Assembly (NCBI RefSeq): GCF_001712795.1
Contig: NZ_KV757622.1
Location: forward strand, 141,527-205,526
From: Nostoc sp. KVJ20
GTDB taxonomy: Bacteria; Cyanobacteriota; Cyanobacteriia; Cyanobacteriales; Nostocaceae
Reading direction: 5' to 3'
Length of the DNA: 64,000 nucleotides
Position numbers and translations under genes: made by a program. Every line of letters begins with the position of its first letter. Position 1 is the stretch's first letter. The notes beneath the pieces are model-generated. The model worked only from the letters and a program-made list of their open reading frames with translations, was not told the origin of the DNA and did not search any database. This document shows positions 59,009 through 64,000 of the stretch, piece by piece.

Positions 59009-61510
59009 TTATGAATTAATACCCTCAACTTTTGCCACTTCCAGCATCGTCTTTAAAACCGAATCTGGATTTAGACTAATTGAGTCAATTCCTTGTTCCA
59101 CCAAAAATTGAGCAAATTCTGGATAATCACTGGGTGCTTGTCCACAAATGCCGATTTTGCGATCGCATTTTTTCGCCGCTTCTATGGCCATTTTTACCAT
59201 TCGCTTCACACCCTGGCTGCGTTCATCAAACAACCGCGCCACCAATGCCGAATCTCTATCTAACCCCAGTGTCAACTGAGTTAAATCATTAGAACCAATG
59301 GAGAAGCCATCAAATACCTCAGCAAACTCCTCAGCCATAATCACATTATTCGGCAACTCGCACATCACATAAACCTGCAAGTCATTAACACCTTGCTTTA
59401 AACCATTTTTTGCCATCTCTGCTAAAACCAAACGTCCCTCATCGGGAGTGCGACAAAAAGGAATCATCGGGATCACATTCGTCAAACCCATTTCTTCCCG
59501 TACCCTTTTGATGGCATGACATTCTAGGGCAAAAGCTTCTCTGTAGCCTTCATCATAGTAACGCGCCGCTCCTCGCCAACCCAGCATTGGGTTCTCTTCA
59601 TGGGGTTCAAACTGTCGCCCACCTAATAAATTGGCATATTCATTACTCTTGAAATCTGAGGTTCGGACAATTACTGGTTTGGGATAAAATGCTGCGGCAA
59701 TTCTACCTATGCCTTGGGCTAATTTATCTACAAAATATTGGGGTTTCTCGTCGTAAAGCGAGGTGATTTCAGCAATTTTAGCTTTGACAAATTCATCTTT
59801 TAATGAGTCATAGTGAATCAACGCCATTGGATGAATTTGGATTTGGTTAGCGATGATAAATTCTGTCCGCGCTAAACCTACGCCATCGTTGGGAATTGCC
59901 GATAAACTCAATGCTTCTTGGGGATTACCCACATTCATTAAAATTTGAGTGCGGGTGCGGGGTAAGTTATCTAAAGTAACTTCTTCAACTTCAAAAGGTA
60001 ATAAGCCTGCATAAACTTTTCCTTCTTCTCCTTCAGCGCAAGAAATTGTTACCTCTTGACCAGGTTTCAATATTTCTGTAGCATTGCCGCATCCGACGAT
60101 CGCAGGTACACCCAATTCTCGCGCAATAATTGCGGCGTGGCAGGTTCGTCCACCAGAATTAGTGACAATTGCACTGGCGCGTTTCATAATTGGTTCCCAA
60201 TCGGGATCAGTTCTCTCTGTCACTAAAACTTCCCCGGCTTGGAACTGATCGAGTTTCTGAACATCTAAAATTAGACGTGCTTTCCCTTGACTAATGGCTT
60301 CTCCAATCGCACGTCCAGTAACAAGGGTGAGTGGCGATTGGGAATCAGGGAGTGGGGAGTGGGTAGATTTTTCCCCATTCCCGATTCCCCATTCCCGATT
60401 CCCCAATACCAACCGATAACTCCGCAAGACGTTTCCCGTCTTCTGTGACTGGACGGTTTCGGGACGCGCTTGCACAATAAAAAGTTGGTTAGTAATGCCA
60501 TCTTTTGCCCACTCAATATCCATTGGAGTGTTAATACCGTGGACTTGGGAATAATGGTCTTCAATTAAATATGCCCAATTTGCTAGTTGTAAAATCTCTT
60601 CATCATTCAGAGCAAATTTGCCTCTTTCACTGGGCGAAACTGACACATTTTTCGTAAATTTGGAGCCATCATCATAAATCATCTTCAGTTCTTTACTGCC
60701 CAATTTTTTATCAATAATTGGGCGGAAACCAGCTTTTAAAGTTGGTTTAAAAACATAGTATTCATCGGGATTTACAGACCCTTGGACAACATTTTCACCT
60801 AAACCATAAGCAGCTGTAATTAGTGCCGCATCCTTAAATCCGGTTTCTGTGTCAATGGAGAACATCACCCCAGAGGTTGCTAAGTCAGAGCGCACCATTT
60901 TTTGCACGCCTACAGCCAGGGCAATGCTAAAGTGGTCAAATCCCTTGGCATGTCGATAAGAAATAGCGCGATCGGTAAATATGGAAGCAAAGCATTTATG
61001 ACAAGCTGCTAAAACTCCTTCAGCACCGACAACGTTGAGATAAGTTTCCTGTTGTCCGGCAAAACTAGCATCGGGTAAGTCTTCAGCAGTGGCGCTAGAA
61101 CGGACTGCCACATCTGTCTCTGCATGGTATCGTTCACAGAGACTTTGGTAGGCTGTAGCGATCGCCTCTCGCAATTCTACAGGAAATGGAGTGTGAATTA
61201 AGAGCGATCGCGCTTTTTTCCCGCGTTCTCGTAAATTTTTGACATCCTCAACATCCAAGTCAGCAAAGAGTTTGCGTAGCTTTGCTTCTAACCCGGCTGA
61301 TTGAATGAAATAACGATAAGCGTAAGCAGTGGTGGCAAATCCTGTGGGAACGTTGATGCCTTTGGGCGTTAGCTGTTGAATCATTTCCCCCAGCGAGGCA
61401 TTTTTACCACCAACTACCGGGATATCAGCAATACCAACTTCATCAAACCAGAGAATGAGCGATCGCTCCTGGGCAGATAGAGATAAAGTGCTTTTAGATA
61501 CTGTAGCCAT
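59009..61510 (-). CDS. ppsA: Phosphoenolpyruvate synthase with an in-frame repeat insertion
   Basis: PpsA converts pyruvate and ATP to PEP, AMP and Pi. The 833-residue protein starts with LILWFDEVGIADIPVVGGKNASLGEMIQQL, has the ATP-binding domain (VAVRSSATAEDLPDASFAGQQETYLNV), the swivelling domain with the catalytic His (SGGRTCHAAIIARELGVPAIVG) and the PEP/pyruvate-binding C-terminal TIM barrel (VYVMCELPNNVIMAEEFAEVFDGFSIGSNDLTQLTLGLDRD). Between the first two domains (about residues 365-395) there are about 25 extra residues (GNREWGIGNGEKSTHSPLPD) coded by intergenic-type repeats at 60330-60408. The linker position would tolerate it. Start ATG 61510. Confidence 0.95.
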   Translation of the reverse strand: MATVSKSTLSLSAQERSLILWFDEVGIADIPVVGGKNASLGEMIQQLTPKGINVPTGFATTAYAYRYFIQSAGLEAKLRKLFADLDVEDVKNLRERGKKARSLLIHTPFPVELREAIATAYQSLCERYHAETDVAVRSSATAEDLPDASFAGQQETYLNVVGAEGVLAACHKCFASIFTDRAISYRHAKGFDHFSIALAVGVQKMVRSDLATSGVMFSIDTETGFKDAALITAAYGLGENVVQGSVNPDEYYVFKPTLKAGFRPIIDKKLGSKELKMIYDDGSKFTKNVSVSPSERGKFALNDEEILQLANWAYLIEDHYSQVHGINTPMDIEWAKDGITNQLFIVQARPETVQSQKTGNVLRSYRLVLGNREWGIGNGEKSTHSPLPDSQSPLTLVTGRAIGEAISQGKARLILDVQKLDQFQAGEVLVTERTDPDWEPIMKRASAIVTNSGGRTCHAAIIARELGVPAIVGCGNATEILKPGQEVTISCAEGEEGKVYAGLLPFEVEEVTLDNLPRTRTQILMNVGNPQEALSLSAIPNDGVGLARTEFIIANQIQIHPMALIHYDSLKDEFVKAKIAEITSLYDEKPQYFVDKLAQGIGRIAAAFYPKPVIVRTSDFKSNEYANLLGGRQFEPHEENPMLGWRGAARYYDEGYREAFALECHAIKRVREEMGLTNVIPMIPFCRTPDEGRLVLAEMAKNGLKQGVNDLQVYVMCELPNNVIMAEEFAEVFDGFSIGSNDLTQLTLGLDRDSALVARLFDERSQGVKRMVKMAIEAAKKCDRKIGICGQAPSDYPEFAQFLVEQGIDSISLNPDSVLKTMLEVAKVEGINS
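60330..60408 (-). repeat. In-frame inverted heptamer repeat inside ppsA
   Basis: GGAATCAGGGAGTGGGGAGTGGG and TTCCCCATTCCCGATTCCCC blocks form an inverted pair of the same sequence type as the intergenic TATTCCC/CCCAATT arrays. It is translated without interruption in the domain linker of PpsA. Confidence 0.85.
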
Positions 61511-61687
61511 AATTACCTTTTAATTTTATACTCAACTTGTAAGTGCGTAACCGCTAGTATATTTTCCCCATATTCAATTTTAGATTTTTCATTCTGTCGC
61601 GTAACTTTAAATTTGGCGATTAAATACAACCATATAGTCAATAAAAGTTAACAATTATTTAGGTTGATAGCTGTATCAAAATACCGG

Positions 61688-62104
61688 ATGGAATCCACAA
61701 TGGCACAACTAGAACGACTTCTGAAAATGGCAGAAGATGAGTTAACTGAGTACAGCACTGATGCCCGCAAAATAGAAAAACTACGTCGTAAAATAGGTTT
61801 ATCAGTGTCGGCAGCCGAACAACGACAAGTCAAAGAAGCATTATTAGCTAATAAGAAATCTAATATAGTTACCCAAGTTGTGGAAGAACAAAGACAAACA
61901 GTAGCCTTACCATTTTGGGGAATTGCTGGATTGGGTTTGTTATTCGGAATTTCTTTAAATCAACCGATCTGTTTGTTAGCAGCTATAGTTGGTACTATAT
62001 CAGCTTACAGAATTCAGAAATGGGGCTGGCAATTGCAGGCAAGGAGTCTATTGTTACAAACATTGGAAGATATTGAAGCGCGTATTGCCCAACCTAATAA
62101 GTAA
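61688..62104 (+). CDS. Small membrane protein of unknown function
   Basis: A 138-residue protein: an N-terminal charged coiled coil (MAQLERLLKMAEDELTEYSTDARKIEKLRRKIG), a middle linker, two hydrophobic helices (FWGIAGLGLLFGISL; ICLLAAIVGTISAY) and a short basic C-terminal helix. It starts at ATG 61688 or ATG 61700; the TTG at 61664 is less likely. It is divergent from ppsA. No family was recognised. Similar coiled-coil-plus-two-TM proteins occur in cyanobacteria without assigned roles. Confidence 0.7.
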   Translation: MESTMAQLERLLKMAEDELTEYSTDARKIEKLRRKIGLSVSAAEQRQVKEALLANKKSNIVTQVVEEQRQTVALPFWGIAGLGLLFGISLNQPICLLAAIVGTISAYRIQKWGWQLQARSLLLQTLEDIEARIAQPNK

Positions 62105-62624
62105 CAAAACAGATGCACGTTATGGATAAATCCTATTTCTTTGCTTGTAAGATTTTATACAACCAGTTCAATTAATCATTTAATTTACACCTCGTAAGCA
62201 CTTAATAGTTCCTTTGGGATCACCATAGCAAAAAAAATAGATAAGTAGTCGGGCACAATTAAATTCATTGATGGAGATAGGGAACAGGTTACAGGTTATA
62301 CCAATTTAATGTGAAGTTGCATATATGCCTTTTTAAGAAAAATCCTTGTAAATACCTTATAAATTCCATTCGAGTAAATTAATGCTTCGGGTGCAAATTT
62401 TTTCGTCAGCCAAAAAAAATTAGTATGATTTCGCCACCGGGGCTAACTTGGAATGAGATTCTTATTGAACAGCAGCAACAGCAGCAAGAGATGAGCGTGA
62501 GCAGAAATTAGCTATGTCGTTTGCTGTATGGCGGGAGCAACAGTCAGTATTATAGTAGAGCAGCATAAGGGCAAGGCGAAAGCCCGTCGCTCCCGACTGA
62601 AAAGAGTGAATCGGATACACAACC
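62105..62624. other. Intergenic region before the toxin-antitoxin pair
   Basis: No gene supported. A short CAGCAGCAACAGCAGCAAGAG run (62469-62490) and GC-rich bits near 62575 suggest degraded repeat sequence. The TA promoter should lie just before 62625. Confidence 0.4.
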
Positions 62625-62864
62625 ATGAATGTACAACTTGTTAATTCCCTCGTGGAAGTGGTACTAAACCTCTCCCCTGAAGAGCAAAAACTCTTTCAAG
62701 AAAAGCTTAGTAACAAGCATTTAACGTTACTAACTAGTAAACCTCAAACATCCGAAGAGAGATTATTACTTTGGCAGGAGTGGATAGATACAGCACCAAA
62801 AAGCTATGCCAACCTTGATGATGAAGCTCTGCGTCGAGAAAATATCTACTCTGATGAAGTATGA
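62625..62864 (+). CDS. Antitoxin-like small protein (VapB-type partner)
   Basis: A 79-residue acidic protein (NSLVEVVLNLSPEEQKLFQEKLSNKH; ERLLLWQEWIDTAPKSYANLDDEALRRENIYSDEV) whose stop codon overlaps the start of the PIN gene by four bases (ATGA). The layout, size and order are those of antitoxins of VapBC systems, though the N-terminus is not a clear AbrB or ribbon-helix-helix domain. It would neutralise the toxin and repress the operon. The antitoxin call rests on context. Confidence 0.75.
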   Translation: MNVQLVNSLVEVVLNLSPEEQKLFQEKLSNKHLTLLTSKPQTSEERLLLWQEWIDTAPKSYANLDDEALRRENIYSDEV

Positions 62865-63307
62865 CCCATTGTTTATTAGATACCAATATCTTGTTACGCT
62901 CCAGGGATATAGCTTCGCCCGATTACAATCTTGTTGATCGCACAATCAGGTATCTAATATCTAATAACCATCGATGTTTTATTACATCTCAAGTTTTAAT
63001 TGAATTTTGGGTTGTAGCCACCCGTCCTGTAGCTGTAAATGGATTGGGATGGACACCAGAAGAAACCGAACTCTCGGTGCAAATGCTAATAAATCAGTTT
63101 GAGTGGCTAAAAGAAACACCAGATATATTTCGCCTTTGGTTTAGCCTCGCTACAACTCATAAGATTTCAGGTAAACGCACCCACGATTTACGCATACAAG
63201 CAGTAGTACTTGCCCATAACATCAGCCATATTCTGACTTTAAACCCAAAAGATTTTGTAGAAGTTGAAGGAATTACTATTGTTCACCCCAATAGCATAAA
63301 GAGCTAG
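62861..63307 (+). CDS. PIN-domain ribonuclease toxin (VapC-like)
   Basis: A 148-residue PIN protein. Acidic metal-binding residues are Asp7 in LLDTNILLR, Glu48 in SQVLIEFWVVATRP, Asp109 in GKRTHDLRIQAV and likely Asp131 near LTLNPKDF, in the order expected of the PIN fold. PIN toxins cleave tRNA or rRNA. The gene overlaps the small upstream gene by four bases, giving a translationally coupled TA pair. It matches the 'type II PIN' group common in cyanobacteria. Confidence 0.9.
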   Translation: MTHCLLDTNILLRSRDIASPDYNLVDRTIRYLISNNHRCFITSQVLIEFWVVATRPVAVNGLGWTPEETELSVQMLINQFEWLKETPDIFRLWFSLATTHKISGKRTHDLRIQAVVLAHNISHILTLNPKDFVEVEGITIVHPNSIKS

Positions 63308-63443
63308 AGGCGGGGATAAGCGTGCGATTATAATTTTTGATAAACAACACCAATTTACCCGTCAACTTTGTCCACAGTTTTGTATCCTTGTTATTGTTGT
63401 AAATATCCAGACTTAGTTAATTTCATTAAAAAAATCCTTTACC

Positions 63444-64000
63444 TCAAACTTTTACTTCATTAATTAAATTATTTTCGTATCTTACAGCAGTCAAAGATTT
63501 AGTAATTCCGATAATTCTTTCATTCTTGATTAATGAGTCTGGAAATAAATATTGCAACATTTTTTTGTCCAGCAGGCGGTAATGTTCAAGAGTAGAAGCT
63601 GCTTCACCAATACTTTTGTAACGTTGATGATTTCCTAAAGCAAAGTGCATAACTAAGCTGATTCTCACAGGTCTGGGAAGCCAATGAAAAAACGGACACA
63701 TGAAATGTGGTTCTATAGGAAACCAAAAATATGGAGTCTGAATAAATATATTAGGTGCTAGTCTCATGGCCTCTTTTGCAAAGCTAACCATATGTTCCCA
63801 ATCACCAACATGCTCTATTACAGAATTTGAATGAACTATGTGAAAAGAGTTATTTTCAAAAAAATGGAGATTACAGCCATCACCATGAATGAATTTATAA
63901 TGCTCTTCAGTTTCTGGTAATATTTCCTCAGTAAAATTAACAATTGTTATATGAATTTTGTATTCTTTTAAGAGTTCTTTAGGCAAGATACTCCAATAGT
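63444..64000 (-). CDS. SAM-dependent methyltransferase, partial at the right edge
   Basis: The reading frame stays open to the window's edge, so the start is outside it (TTG at 63986 is not a real start; YWSILPKELLKEYK precedes). What is present covers the second half of a class I methyltransferase: DGCNLHFFENNSFHIVHSNSVIEHVGDWEHMVSFAKEAMRLAPNIFIQTPYFWFPIEPHF. This is the 'methylase' type seen in polysaccharide and lipid-modification clusters. The SAM-binding motif I is expected just beyond the edge. The substrate is unknown. Confidence 0.8.
   Translation of the reverse strand, partial: YWSILPKELLKEYKIHITIVNFTEEILPETEEHYKFIHGDGCNLHFFENNSFHIVHSNSVIEHVGDWEHMVSFAKEAMRLAPNIFIQTPYFWFPIEPHFMCPFFHWLPRPVRISLVMHFALGNHQRYKSIGEAASTLEHYRLLDKKMLQYLFPDSLIKNERIIGITKSLTAVRYENNLINEVKV

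Overview
The window comes from a filamentous, probably heterocyst-forming cyanobacterium of the Nostoc type. The evidence is photosynthesis-specific genes (psbO, ndhS, thf1/psb29, a CpcT-family bilin lyase), cyanobacterial group 3 sigma factor sigF, many HIP1 octamers (GCGATCGC, e.g. 1221-1228 and 2169-2176), and heptanucleotide tandem repeats of the STRR kind (TCATTTG, TATTCCC, AAAATCC, GAGTTAG) between and even inside genes. No tRNA, rRNA, CRISPR array, prophage or intact transposase was recognised.

Layout. 1-10.2 kb is housekeeping: an acyltransferase, hflX (whose conserved N-terminus has no normal start codon), a PEP-CTERM protein, grxC-gshB (glutathione), and ftsQ and ftsZ on the minus strand. 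10.9-17.4 kb holds a tandem pair of large P-loop NTPase genes: a 443-aa AAA-type ATPase followed by a 1,696-aa STAND-like protein with TPR-like region, NTPase, one membrane segment and 14 WD40 repeats. 17.4-27 kb has psbO, sigF, a PilP-like lipoprotein, glyA, cinA, a PD-(D/E)XK nuclease-like gene and a DUF2993 protein. 27-37.4 kb has UDP-sugar genes (uxs-ugd), a cation/H+ antiporter with Usp domains, a HAS-barrel protein, ndhS, rodA and an Mrp/ApbC ATPase. 37.7-44.1 kb has hemF, a STAS protein, cpcT-like, thf1, a holin-like membrane protein, exbD/exbB and trmB.

The most interesting part is 44.5-55.3 kb, a peptide natural-product island. The first operon (44517-47278, + strand, closed by a terminator) encodes two double-glycine precursors, a cysteine-rich accessory protein, a radical SAM/SPASM enzyme and a 60-aa protein. 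The second precursor is a Nif11-type leader followed by a 31-residue core with two Leu-Tyr-Gly motifs spaced exactly 11 residues apart, the signature of substrates of PlpX-type 'spliceases', which cut a tyramine unit out of the backbone to leave an alpha-keto-beta-amino acid. A second group of unannotated tiny precursors (48933-49088, 49128-49289, plus a leaderless look-alike at 49312-49404) converges on a minus-strand export operon: HTH protein, C39 peptidase-ABC transporter with a cyclic-nucleotide-binding-like N-domain, HlyD fusion protein and parvulin-type PPIase. The exporter could mature and secrete both peptide groups.

55.8-64 kb contains a PMT-family mannosyltransferase and ppsA, both carrying intergenic repeat sequence inserted in frame, a GNAT acetyltransferase, a frameshifted xisH beside an intact xisI, a VapBC-like toxin-antitoxin pair, and a methyltransferase that runs off the right edge.
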